Origin: Inia geoffrensis
Taxonomy: Eukaryota; Chordata; Mammalia; Artiodactyla; Iniidae
Assembly (NCBI GenBank): GCA_036417435.1
Contig: CM070913.1
Span: 91,937,373 to 92,001,372 of the forward strand
DNA length: 64,000 bases
Reading direction: 5' to 3'
Part shown: positions 34,182-44,799 of the stretch, in pieces
Position numbering within the stretch: position 1 is the first letter of the stretch
Layout of the letters: every line of letters starts with the position of its first letter
Translations under genes and position numbers: made by a program
The notes under the pieces: generated by a model
The model's database searches: none
Seen by the model: the letters and a program-made list of their open reading frames with translations, nothing else
Told to the model about the DNA's origin: nothing

Positions 34182-34420
34182 AAGAAAGGGCAAGCCCCAA
34201 AGTGCAACTGCTTTCAAGATTTGGCTTTCATCACCTTGAGCAAAGCAAGTCACACAGACAAGCCCAGTCAATATAGCGGAGGATTAACCAAGGGCATGGA
34301 TACAGAGAGGTGTCGTTTATCATTGGTGATTAATATGACAATATAGCACTGTCCTCCCTCTGATCCCTGTGATTCCTGTTCCTCCTATAGGCAAAATATA
34401 CTTACCTCTCCCGAGACGCC
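34182..34420 (+). other. 3'-transduced flanking sequence carried by L1
   Basis: This non-L1 block lies between the L1's own A-run and a second pure A26 tail, inside the target duplications. It should have come from the genomic flank of the source L1. Its right part ('cttacctctcccgagacgcc') looks like part of an older repeat, so it may not be fully unique. Confidence 0.75.
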
Positions 34421-34446
34421 AAAAAAAAAAAAAAAAAAAAAAAAAA
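34421..34446 (+). repeat. A26 tail of the transduction event
   Basis: Twenty-six uninterrupted A residues, directly followed by the right target duplication at 34447. A pure tail of this length suggests a fairly recent insertion or a slippage-prone site. Confidence 0.93.
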
Positions 34447-34766
34447 TTCACTGTATTATATATGTACCACATCTTCCTATCCATTCCTCTGTTGATGGAC
34501 ATTTAAGTTGCTTCCATGTCTTGGCTATTGTAAACAGTGCTGCAATGAATATTGGGGTGCATGTATCTTTTCGAATTATGTTTTCTCCAGATATATGCCC
34601 AGGAGTGGGATTGCTGGGTCGTATGGTAGTTCTATTTTCAGCTTTTTAAGGAACCTCCATACTGTTCTCCATAGTGGCTGCACCAATTTACATTCCCACC
34701 AACAGTGTAGGAGGGTTCCCTTCTCTCCACACCCTCTCCAGCATTTATTGCTTATAGACTTTTTGA
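34447..34766 (-). pseudogene. L1 ORF2p C-terminal fragment (inverted part of outer L1)
   Basis: A 65-codon minus-strand frame (34576-34773) encodes part of the ORF2p C-terminal region, including the cysteine-rich segment with '[19 protein letters not shown]' spacing intact, then '[10 protein letters not shown]'. It continues on the other side of the nested L1 at 32850-32970. Confidence 0.9.
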
Positions 34767-35095
34767 AATACAAATGAACTTATTTACAAAACAGAAACAG
34801 GCTCACAGACTTCTAAAACAAAGTTATGGTTACCCAAGGGAAAAGGCTGGGGGAGGGAAAAATTAGGAGTTTGGGATTAACAGATACAAACTACGATATA
34901 TAATATAGATCATCAACAAAGACCTACTGTATAGCGCAGGGAATTCTACTCAATACTCTGTAATAACCTATATGGGAAAAGAATCCAAAAAAAGAATAGA
35001 TATATGTATATGTATAACTGAATCACTTTGCTGTACACCTGAAACTAACACAACATTGTAAATCAAATACACAAAATATATAAAATGTAAAAAAG

Positions 35096-35970
35096 AAAAG
35101 AAAACATGTCAACAAAGCACTGATCCAAGAGATGAAAGACGTCACCTCCCAGTTCTTCAAAATTGGTGCTATTTACTTATTGAAGAAATGCTGGTAAAAA
35201 TTCCAAACAATCCAGAGGCATAGAAAGAAAAAAAAAAAGGGACTCTCCCCTCCTCACTTCCGACACCTCCCCCCGTGTCCACCCCCATCTGATTTTTAAG
35301 GACTGTTCTATTAGGGAATCTGGCTCCCATGGCAGTGAACACGGTAATGAAAGCTGAGTCCCGCTGCAGGATGTTTGCGGTCGCCGTGTCACGGGAGCTG
35401 ATTCAGGAAGAGAAATATGATAGCCCTGGTTAGATGGTGAAGCAGAAATGGCTAGATGTTAAAATCTCTCCTTCCCCTTCCGGTATGAGCCCAGCCGGCC
35501 GCCACTCCTCCCAGCTAGCCTCTGACACTATGGTCTTGCCAGTAAAGTAGGCCAGCATGTCTGGGGACTGCTCCTCCTCCACCTTCCCTCAGGGGCCTGC
35601 TGTCCAGGGCCACCCTTGGTCCCATTGCTGTGAGTTACAAGGCAAACTCCGGCTATGGGACGCCATAGGGGCCTGCTTGCTACAGCAGTGAGTATGGCCA
35701 TAGCCCGTCAAGGTGCTACCTCTTTCCCAACTACACACACCAGTGGTCCGAGCACAAGTGACGTTTTCTTCAGTCTCTAACAGTACACGCGCAATTTATT
35801 TTAAAAAATTCTAAGCTTCTGCAAAACTCTTCGTGCAGGTGTGTTTAAAAATGACACATCTTGTTACAAAACCACGAAGGTGTTTCTGCCATAAGCAAGC
35901 AAAGTGGTAATGGCTCAAAGCTCTGGGTCCTCAAGCCTCCGGCTTCCCCTTGGGAATATGACAGTATGCC
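35096..35970. other. unassigned non-coding sequence
   Basis: No repeat recognised and no supported gene. Short frames only. Confidence 0.4.
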
Positions 35971-35974
35971 CGTG

Positions 35975-36457
35975 TCAGGCAGGGATCTCCAGAGACATGG
36001 AACTAATAGGCTATATCTATATAGATACATATACACAGATAAAAATATATATAACATACATGTACATCTGTTACAAATAGAATACCTATATATACTGTAT
36101 ACTATATATGGGATACATAGGCTATAATACATAAATTATATATAGGATACCAAAGAGATAGAGATAAAGGCCAAAATCTATAGGGCAGGCCAGCAGGATG
36201 GAAACTCAGAATTTCTACGTTACAGCTTTGAGGCAGAGTTTCTTCTTCTCTGGGAAACCTCAGTTTTTGCTCATAAGGCCTTCGACTGACTAGGTGAGGC
36301 CCACCCAGAGGATGGAGGGTCATCTCCTTGACTTAAAGTCAACTGCGTTTAACTGTTAACCACATCTACAAAATACCTGCACATCGAGACTAGCGTTTGA
36401 CCAAACAACCAGGCACCATAGCCCAGCAAAGCTGACACATCGAAGTAACCATCACAA
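35975..36457 (-). mobile_element. ancient LTR-like repeat with AT-rich insert
   Basis: 'agggatctccagagacatggaactaataggctata' at the left, a (TATA)n-like stretch at 36010-36150, 'aaatctatagggcaggccagcaggatgg', 'aaggccttcgactgactaggtgaggcccaccca' and 'gctgacacatcgaagtaaccatcacaa' at the right are, in order, the reverse complement of a common old mammalian LTR-like repeat. Subfamily not assigned. Confidence 0.65.
36010..36155. repeat. AT-rich (TATA)n-like low-complexity tract
   Basis: About 145 bp of TATA/ATAC-rich sequence inside the LTR-like repeat. Confidence 0.75.
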
Positions 36458-36459
36458 CT

Positions 36460-37120
36460 CGCCTCACAGCATTGTGGTCTCCTTGGAACGGGTGTGGTGT
36501 GAACCGCGTGGGAATAAACCAGCAGAGTGACTGGACTCTTTGCAGTCGGATTGGGTGCAAGGCTGGACCAGGATTCGCAGTGTGAAGTCCTCAACAGAAA
36601 CCTCAGTCTTCCTTTGCATGGGACTGGGAAGGATACAGGTCCTCAGAGCCTTCTAGACCGGGACAAATGGTCTTCGGTCCTTCAGAGCCTGAAGTAAGCT
36701 GCTTTGGGCTGGGGCTGGGAAGCAGCAGAACTGAGGAAGAGGTGGAGGAGAGAAGGAAGGCGATGGTGTCTTGACAAGGTCACTCCAAGGTCAGCTCAAA
36801 GTGGAGGAGCTTGGGAAAGAAGGCAGAGGTTGTCAGGTTCGTAAACCAGGCATCTGTGAAGGGGTCCGCAGGCCCGGGGAACCCAGAGAGGCAGCAGCTG
36901 TGGTGCAATGCTGCCACCCCGTGTCCCTCAAGGGAATTGCTGCCACCAGGTTTTCTGAATTCACCCAGCTCGTTCTTTCACCCATCCATCCAGACCTTCT
37001 AGGCGAATAGCTCTCCTGGAAGCACAAAGATGCAGCACAAGCTAAAAAAAAAAATGTAATCACTAAATAACCTCGCAGGTACCTATAAAGAGACAGCACA
37101 CCCTGCTATTGTTACCTCCA
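36460..37120. other. unassigned non-coding sequence
   Basis: Contains an imperfect purine-rich patch around 36720-36770. Frames up to 88 codons lack domains. Confidence 0.4.
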
Positions 37121-37124
37121 GGAT

Positions 37125-37360
37125 GTCCGCTGTCTTTATTGAGCACATAGTTACATGGTTCCAGGCTCTTAGAGCCAGTTTCACTTCACCAACACTGCAA
37201 TCCTGTGATGGTTGAAACAATACCTGTTACAGATGATAAGAGTAGAGCTCAGAGATGTTACACAACGTACCCTAGACCACACACTTAAACTACAATGCAC
37301 ATAGAATCTGAACTCGAGTCAGCCTGTCCCCCTAGGCTGGCTCTCTGTCCTCTATCAGCT
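37125..37360 (+). mobile_element. MIR SINE relic
   Basis: 'tttattgagcacatagtt', 'cctgttacagatgataagagtagagctcagagatgttacacaacgtaccctagaccacacactt' and 'gaatctgaactcgagtcagcctg' follow the MIR core layout (loss of weight after the 'cagatgaggaaactgaggc' block). Strongly diverged. Confidence 0.6.
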
Positions 37361-37364
37361 TTGT

Positions 37365-38785
37365 CCAGAAGAAACGTAATGTGAGAGACATATGCAATTT
37401 AAAAAGTTCCAGCAGCAGCCACCTTTAAACAAGAGAAACAGGTGAAATTACTCTTCACTGCACATTTTATTTAAGCCAGTATATCCCAGACATTAGGATT
37501 CCAACACATAATCAATATACAAAATTATCAGAGACATTTTGCCATCTTTGTTTTTGGACCAAGCCGTCCAAATCTGAGCCTTGGTTTTTGTTCGGGGCAC
37601 ATCTCTGTTGGGACCAGCCACGTTTCCAGGGCTCAGTGGCCACAGGGCTGGTGGCATCTACGCTGGACATGCTGCTCTGATGATAAAGAGGTATCTGACT
37701 CTGATAACACCAAGTTTTCCCTGAGGAAAGCTTTTGTTTTTGTCTTGTTTTTCAGTCTAACCCGTCGTGGTAACAGTAGTTTTGGCCATGGTGGTAGCTG
37801 GCTGATATATGACAGCACCTACGCCACAAAGACGCTGCACGGGCGCCTCACAAATGATCCCGTCCTGTGCCCCATTCCCTTGAACTGCGCTTTTCATTGG
37901 GATTCCGCTGAACTTACAGACTAATTTGAGAAGATGATTTGTATCATCTGTCACATGCGGGCCACAGCGTCCTAACCAACATGCCTCTCTGTAGTTCTTC
38001 AAGGGCAGTGCATCTCTGTAATCACAGCATTTAGTGCCTTGCGTATAATTGGCCCTCTATAAATACTTTTGGTCTGAGTTAATTTAGGAGTCTGTGGTCT
38101 GAAGCCTAACCTCATCTGATGAGAAGTGGGGATTTCATATCAACCCCTCTACACCTTTGATAACTCATTTCAAGCAGTTTGGCCTCTAGGTGTTTGTCAT
38201 TCACAGCCTGAGCCTTGAAAATACACCTTACATTAAATAAGCCATCTGAGAGAAAAATGAATAGGGAGTCATTTAGGAGATGAAACAGGTAGGGCTGTAG
38301 ACACTTAGCATCTTTTATGAAACACTTCATCTCTGGGACTGGGGTGGGGAAATGTCTAAGTTTCGAGATGCCGGGACAGTTCATCCACTCTAGACGTTGA
38401 CGTGAGGTGAAATAATGTCGTTAGCTTGTAAAATAGAGGATTTTGTTTTCCCTACATCTGTCCATCTATTTTATGGTTGGTTCAGCCCTGCAATAAAATG
38501 TGAAGGAATTAGAAAGACTGCTGGATTCACTGCTCCTGGAATACACTTTCTGAAATAATAGACCATATGATGTGGACGTTAGGTCCCAGTCAAGAACTTT
38601 TTATGCAGATCGTGCATTCCAATAGCTTTCTAGCTCCTGAGCTCGGCCAAGGGATGCTGCCGATAGCAGGAACGCGATGACAACTAACGCGTGGCCCATT
38701 GAGTTATACCTTCAAGCGACCTCATAAATAAGGAGACAAGTCATGACAAAGTTGTCTGCTTCAGGACAGATTTAAAAAGAGAGAG
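37365..38785. other. unassigned non-coding sequence
   Basis: No named family recognised. A short (GA)n run lies at 38778-38789. Confidence 0.4.
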
Positions 38786-38794
38786 AGAGAAGTT

Positions 38795-39030
38795 GCTCAT
38801 ACCAACATGGATTAAGCACAAAACATTATTCTGAGCGCAAGACATCAGACCAACAAGAGGGTACATATTTTATGATTCCACATATATAAAAACCTAGAAA
38901 AGGCAAATCTAATCTATAGTGAGAGAACACAGATTGGGAGTGGGTGATGGAGAAGGGATGCAAGTGAACTCTTCCATGTCTTTTTTGTTAGGGTAGTTAC
39001 TCAGGTGTATTCATTAATCAAGACTCACGG
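38795..39030 (+). mobile_element. old L1M 3' region fragment
   Basis: 'tattttatgattccacatatataaaaacctagaaaaggcaaatctaatctatagtga' followed by 'tcaggtgtattcattaatcaagactcac' resembles an old L1 just past ORF2. It precedes, in the wrong order, an ORF2 piece at 39038, so two separate old L1 relics are probably side by side. Confidence 0.6.
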
Positions 39031-39037
39031 CACACGA

Positions 39038-39443
39038 AGAGAGGCTCAACGTCACAAATCATCAGGCAGATGCAAGTCAACCCCACGATGTGATGTCACC
39101 TCACACCTGTCAGAATGGTTATTATCAAGAAGAACACAAATAGCAAATGTTGGTGAGGGTGTGGAGAAAAGGGAACCCTCGTACATTGTCAGTGAGAATG
39201 TTAAGTTGGTGCAGCCAACTGTGGAAAACAGTATGGAGGTTTTTCAAAGAACTAAAAATAGAGTCGCCATCTGATCCAGTGATCTCACTCCTGGGCACAT
39301 ACATCTGAAAAATACAAAAACACTCATTCGAAAAGATACATGTACCCCACTGTTCACAGCAGCATTATTTACAATTGCCAAGAGGTGGAAGCAACCTAAG
39401 TACCCACCGACATAGGAATGGATAAAGAAGATGTGAGACATAT
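39038..39443 (+). pseudogene. L1 ORF2p C-terminal fragment
   Basis: 'ccacgatgtgatgtcacctcacacctgtcagaatgg', 'gttggtgagggtgtggagaaaaggg', 'acagcagcattatttacaattgccaagaggtggaagcaacc' and 'aatggataaagaagatgtgagac' are the sense C-terminal part of L1 ORF2. The frame is broken by several shifts, so it is an old dead copy. Confidence 0.9.
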
Positions 39444-40905
39444 ACCACCCTGAAACATTTTTGCAGTTGTTCGTTTCGTTACTTGGTTGAGGACCATGGA
39501 TCAGCAAACACTGAGAACACAGGCGAAGGGGCTTCAGGAAATCACCAGAATGTTCGCCAGTCTCAATATTTCCAGTAAATGTGTGTTTTATTCTTCCTCT
39601 AAATTCTTAGTCTCTGCTTGTACACATGGAAGCCTCGATCTCTTAGAGGCAGATTCATTAGTCTTGGGGACAACTAGCTGGTCACCTGGAAGTCAATATG
39701 AATTTCCAGGTAGGAGATCAAGCGTGCTGACCGTTCATTCATTCACTTATTCATTCACTTGCTCATTAGTTCATATTCACTTTGCTCTTTAGTTCCTGAG
39801 TGCCTGCATGGCGTTCAGCAATTTTATTACAGAGAAGTGAATCTAAATCTATTCTAAACACTTTACGTGGATTAATTTATTTAATAGTAGCTGTCTAAAC
39901 TCCACAGGCAGAAAAAAAAAAACTTTATGCTCCAGTGAAGTACTATAATTTGTCTAGAAGGACATCCTCTAGATTAGCTGGTTGAGTCTCTCCTTGAACT
40001 ATTTTATAACTCTCTAAGTTGTAGTTAATTGGAAGCATTGCAAAAATAATTCTCATAGCAAATCCTACCAGGGATAGAAATTCTATCTTGGAAAATAACC
40101 TGATACAGTTCCGGCTGCCCCCCAACCCCTGCAAAGAGCATTCATTTCAAGCTTTCTGATCTATAAATGTGTCTATTCTTTGGATTCTCTTTGGAACTGG
40201 TTATAAAATAATATCTGTCTGGTTCCCTCACTGATTAGTGAGTAGAATAGAATACAATCTGTAACATGCATTCATTTTTTTTTTCCTGTATGACGGTCAT
40301 GATCTTACCTTTCTGGAGAATTATCTTTTAACACATGAGATCCAGGGAACCCGAATAATTAGTGGGGTGGACAAGGGTACCAACACCCCAGATCACAGGA
40401 GATGGAGAACTGGCTTCTTGAGGTACCATCCAAATTCTGGTACAAGGATTTTCTTCTATCCCCGTCCTCCTACACCTCAAGTTGTCCTAGTGTCTAGCTC
40501 TCTGGGAGTGTGTGCCTCTTGTGACATTGATACTTCCAAGGCAAGGGGTTAGCACTGGGCATAGTTTCTGGACATTGATGGGGATGATGCCTATGGAATG
40601 GTCAACAAGTAAAATTGTGCCTACTGTCAACAGGAGATCCTCAGCAAACTCTGGGGTGAGGAAGGCTCACGTGACATCTGATGCTGGTACCTGATGGAGG
40701 ATGGGCGGGCTGCATGGCAGCCTCAGGGCCCCTGTGGTCCCAGGTGGTAGAGACTAAAGCGGGTCACACTGGTCTCTGCCCCTGGCACCTCCGTCCTCGT
40801 TCTCAGTCATGTAGGTTCATGGTCTTCCTTCCCACAGCCTGAGAAATGCTTCTGTCTCTGGGAGGAGCAATGAGTGGTGGTCAAGAATTACTTCTCAGAT
40901 GAGCG
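39444..40905. other. unassigned sequence with a (TTCA)n patch
   Basis: A short imperfect (TTCA)n run lies at 39735-39768. The rest has no family that I recognise and no supported gene. Confidence 0.4.
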
Positions 40906-40907
40906 GA

Positions 40908-41465
40908 GAAGGTCAAAAGGCATAAACTTCCGGTTATAAAATAAATAAGTCATGGGGATGTAAGTACAGCATGGTGACTATATAGGGTCTTGCATATTTG
41001 AAAGTTGCTAAGAGGGTAAATCTTTTTTTAAAAAAATTTTATACCCAAGATTTATTTATTTCATAACTGGAAGCTTGTACCTTTTAAAAAAATTTTTTAT
41101 CTTATATTGGAGTGTAGCTAATTTACAATGTTGTGTTACTTTCAGGTGTACAGCAAAGTGAATCAGTTACACACACACACACACACACATATATATTCTT
41201 TTTCAGATTCTTTTCCCTTACAGTTTACTACAGAATATTGAGTAGACTTCCCTGTGCTATACAGTAGGTCCTTGTTGATTATCCAGAGAGTAAATCTTAA
41301 AAGTCCTCATTACAAGAAAAAAAAAATTGTAAACTATGTGTGGTAATAGTTAACTAGTCTTATTGAGGTGATCATTTTGCAATATATACAAATGTTGAAT
41401 CACTATGTTGTAGTCCTGAAACTAATATAATATTATGTGTCAATTATACCTCAAAAAATATTTTG
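40908..41465 (+). mobile_element. L1M 3' end (sense) split by a nested insertion
   Basis: 'ggtcaaaaggcataaacttccggttataaaataaataagtcatggggatgtaagtacagcatgg' on the left and 'taaatcttaaaagtcctcattacaag', 'ttgcaatatatacaaatgttgaatcac' and 'tcaattatacctcaaaaaa' on the right are two halves of one old L1M 3' end. The interruption is at 41024/41285. Confidence 0.85.
41025..41284 (-). mobile_element. nested antisense L1 3' end
   Basis: The block contains the reverse of an L1 3' UTR ('gtagctaatttacaatgttgtgttactttcaggtgtacagc', then 'cagaatattgagtagacttccctgtgctatac'). An (AC)n expansion lies at 41169-41189. It is flanked by agagggtaaatctt (41011-41024) and agagagtaaatctt (41285-41298), a 14-bp duplication with one mismatch that also restores the split L1M. 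Confidence 0.85.
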
Positions 41466-41810
41466 GGGGAGTGAAACTCTTGATACCTGCCTCTTGAATT
41501 TTTCAAAAATCAAGAATTGTTAACACATTCCAAAAATGAACAAACATAATATTTAGTGATTACATGTAAAAACTTCTGATGTATTTTACTTATATAACTA
41601 CTTTGGAGTCGTGATACTTCCTAGCAGATATCTTCAAAGATGATAACATCTCTTATATTTATTCCAAGAATAACAATGATGATTGCTTCTTATCTATTTG
41701 TGACTCTAAGATGATCAGGAAACAGCCATTTATATGTGCAACATAATGATAAATAAAAATTAATATGCATGAAGAAAAAATAAGAATTTCTTCTTCTTTC
41801 TTTCTTTATT

Positions 41811-42008
41811 TTTTTTGTGGTACGTGGGCCTCTCACTGTTGTGGCCTCTCCCGCTGCGGAGCACAGGCTCTGGATGCGCAGGCTCAGCGGCCATGGCTCA
41901 CGGGCCCAGCCGCTCCGCGGCACGTGGGATCTTCCCGGACCGGGGCACGAACCCGTGTCCCCCGCATCAACAGGCGGACTCTCAACCACTGTGCTACCAG
42001 GGACGCCC
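41811..42008 (-). mobile_element. CHR-type SINE, short cetacean form
   Basis: A T-rich tail after a pyrimidine-rich stretch, then 'gtggtacgtgggcctctcactgttgtgg' and the head '..ccactgtgctaccagggacgcc' at 42007. The pyrimidine-rich flanks prevent a firm call of the target duplication. The 163-, 150- and 86-codon frames across it are read-throughs. Confidence 0.93.
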
Positions 42009-42009
42009 T

Positions 42010-42600
42010 CTTCTTTTATTCTTAACGTCCTATAACATGAAGTCTCGAGGGGCAAAATGCATCCATTGGCTTTTTCTCTCTGTATTTTGCTGTACCATCC
42101 ACTTCCAGCTGCAAGGAACGCAGAATGCCAACCTGGCAGAATGGGGGAAGATTTGGAGAAAACAGAGAGAGCAAACTCCACATGACATCTATGAAAACAT
42201 CACTGCAACCCACACAGAAATATCAGCTCTAATGTTGAGGACCGGGGGAAAGCGACTGCACCCCTGAGTCACAAACCCAGGGTCCTGAAGAGTAAGTAAC
42301 AAATATAGCCATGTTGATGGGGATCCAAACTGCATCCCTGGGTAGGAAACATGCCCCAGGACTTGTTTCATGGGCTGGTAGGTGAGCTCAAGGACGAAGC
42401 GCAGCAATGGGAAGAGATGCTCAAACAATGGAGACCGTGATGACGTCTGTTCTCCAGCCCCAGAGAAAATGGGAAAACCTCACATGAAGCTTTGAGTTGC
42501 TTGGGTTCTGAGAGACTTGGAGACACCCTGCGTGCCCGTTCTCCCGGCATCCGCTTCTGTCCTCTTACAGCTTTCCATGCAATAGCAGAGCGGTCTTCCT
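42010..42600. other. unassigned non-coding sequence
   Basis: No repeat recognised and no supported gene. Confidence 0.4.
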
Positions 42601-42614
42601 AGAATTCACAGGAT

Positions 42615-43145
42615 AAGCGATCACTCTCCAGCTCAGAACTGTTCAGTGGCTTCCCATGGCACTTGGGATAAAACCCAAACTCCTCTCTGCAGACCTAAGA
42701 CCTGGTCCAGCAGCCTTCCCCTCTGCTCTGTCCGCCACGCTTGCTCTTCTGTGGCCACCGCAGGTGCCGTCATCCTTCCTTTGCCGTGCTGACTGCCCAT
42801 AATGGTCTGCCCAAGACTACCCAACCCTGACCATTTGCCCCGTTATCTGCCCAGATGCCACCTCTCCAGAGAGGCTTTTCCTGACCACCCACCTGAACAA
42901 CTCCTACCCGTCTCCCACCAGCTTATCACACTTTGGTTTTCTTCACAGCCCTTATTGCTTCCCGAAATGACATATTTATTGGATTTCTGGATTTCTGTGG
43001 TCTGTCTTCCCTAAAGGACATAAGCCCCAGGAAGCAGACACCTTGCCAGTTAGGGTTGCTTCTCTATCTGAAACGTCAAGGACATGCTTGGTACGTCGTG
43101 GGCTTCACTAAATACCCGTGGGTGGATGAATGAGGGAACGAATGA
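42615..43145 (+). mobile_element. L2 LINE 3' end, long relic
   Basis: 'cagtggcttcccatggcacttgggataaaacccaaactcc', 'agacctggtccagcagcc', 'agatgccacctctccagagaggcttttcctgaccaccc' and 'ttgcttcccgaaatgacatatttattggatttctgg' follow the sense L2 order to 'ggatgaatgagg' at the end. The 70- to 109-codon frames here are not genes. Confidence 0.85.
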
Positions 43146-43149
43146 TGAA

Positions 43150-44570
43150 GGAATGATGCAGTTCTGCTCTGAGGCCACTCAGGGTTTAATAGGAAGTTGG
43201 GAAGAGGGTCTTGGTCCCACTTTTGAGCCCCAGCTTCATCCTGCACCTTTTTTCCTTCTAACTCCACAGATAGAGAAACGTCGTGGGCTTCTGTGTGAAG
43301 CTGTTGCCATCCCGGGTTCTGCTGCCCATCACAGCAGCACCGGGCCAGGATGCCCTGCCCGAGCCAGCACAGGTCAGCTGTGTCCCTGTGGGCTTCAAGG
43401 AGCTGCAGAGTGAGGGGCTGGATGGACCCCCAAAGATGACTAATCCAACAGCCTCGTATTATGTATATTACAAAGTGGGCAACTGACAAGCCTGATGGTT
43501 CATGGAGCCCAGTGCCCCTGGCTGTTTCCCTGGGCAAAATCCAGAGGGCTCCTGTGACACCACAAGGATTGCACGCCTGGAAATAAGCTCCTGAGAGAGG
43601 AAGGGCTCACCCAAGGGGTGCTAGCCTCAGCGGCCAGGAGAGGCACTTCTTCAAAGTCAGCAGGGGTCACACGTTTCATATACGTTGGGGCAGTGTGTTT
43701 AGAACCACATCCAGATGGACCCAAAGGGGAAGGAACCAGAGCAGTCGCTGGGTCCGCTCCTCCTTCACCTCCTTGAGTTTGTATCACATCAGACGCTGAG
43801 GATGGAAAGTGACAGATTCTCTGGGGAGGGGGGCGGCGTCTTCCTCCCAAATCCAGAGGTATCAGAAAATGACAAGGGAGCCCACCCCCAGCTGCCTACT
43901 CACCTCTGTGTGTCTCCGTGACTGCAGTGGCCCTTGAAGGCCAGGAAGGGCCTCCTTCTTGCTCTCTGGTCACAAAAGAGAGACAGCTTACCCCGTGGCC
44001 CAAACTCCCTCTCGTCCCGAGCTTTCACTGCTTCCAGCAAAGACTGCCAGGGAAGAGGGTCAGAGCAGTGCAGTCTGGGATGCCAGGAGGTGCTGGGCCT
44101 GTGCCTGTGCCCGTCTGCCAGTCTGAAAATGACTATCCGAGGCCTTAGGATGCAAAATGCTCCATATACTCAACACCTATATGTTGGGAGCCCCCTGTGT
44201 GCCAAGGGCTACTTTATAAATAAACCATATTCAGCACCATGTTTTGACTTCCGCTCACTAAGCACAGAATTGGGAAACATCACCGCCGTCACCATCGGAA
44301 GAGACCATCCACTCTGATGAATCTGGGGAGGTACCACCATATGGATCACAGGGTGATGATCTGCACACCTGTCTTTGATCACGTGAAGACATAAATGAAT
44401 AAAAAGATGACCAAGCCCATGGGAAGATACTTGTGGACTTTAAACTGCTTAACAGCTAGTCTGGAATCCCTTGCAAGTGGAACTAGAAAATGACGGCTCT
44501 CTCCTCCTACTCAAAGAGGGAAACGTTAGTGTTTTCACCCCAGGATGCAAACACTCCTGATTCCCCGCCA
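43150..44570. other. unassigned, moderately GC-rich sequence
   Basis: A 153-codon minus frame (43076-43537) and a 127-codon plus frame (43934-44317) are the longest here; neither has a recognisable domain, and both overlap other frames. No repeat is named with confidence. Confidence 0.4.
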
Positions 44571-44573
44571 CGG

Positions 44574-44795
44574 ATCAGCAGCTGACAGCACGTGGGCCGC
44601 TGCTTGTTTCTGTAAATAAAGTTTTATTGGAACACCTCCCCCCCCCCATTCATTTCACGTGTTGCGTGGGGCTGCTTTTGCCATATGATGGCAGGGTTGA
44701 GTAGCTGCGTGAGGATTGTTAAGTCCCCAAGAGCCAAAATTATTGACCAAATGGCTCCTTGCAGAGAAAGTTCACCAACCCCTGATCTGTTACCG
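44574..44795 (-). mobile_element. hAT-Charlie-type DNA transposon relic
   Basis: The plus strand reads 'tgtaaataaagttttattggaac', a C-run, 'ccatatgatggcagggttgagtagctgc', then 'gcagagaaagttcaccaacccctg'. This is the reverse complement of the same family as 21050-21280. Confidence 0.8.
44636..44647. repeat. C-rich homopolymer run
   Basis: A run of about 11 C residues lies inside the hAT relic, in place of the family's normal variable spacer. Likely a slippage site. Confidence 0.7.
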
Positions 44796-44799
44796 GAAA

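Larger units (their letters stand above)
32971..34446 (+). mobile_element. nested L1 with internal deletion and 3' transduced flank
   Basis: A sense L1 starts within ORF2 at 32971 (5' truncation). It loses about 1.4 kb of ORF2 at a junction near 33644-33652, resumes at 'tatacaatggaatattactcagcc' and reaches the L1 3' end with its own A-run at 34168-34181. About 240 bp of non-L1 sequence follow (34182-34420), with an AATATA variant polyadenylation hexamer at 34395-34400. A pure A26 tail at 34421-34446 and the exact 10-bp target duplication come next. The simplest reading is one insertion whose transcript read past the L1 signal. Confidence 0.88.
32850..35095 (+). mobile_element. 5'-inverted L1, interrupted by a second L1
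   Basis: The right part (34767-35095) is a sense L1 3' UTR starting 'caaatgaacttatttacaaaacagaaac' and ending in an A-rich tail. The left part (32850-32970 plus 34447-34766) is the end of ORF2 in reverse orientation. In an intact L1 the inverted piece would end exactly where the sense piece begins, which is the signature of twin-primed reverse transcription. The left piece is split at 32970/34447 by the L1 with 3' transduction. A target duplication for the outer element was not resolved. Confidence 0.85.
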
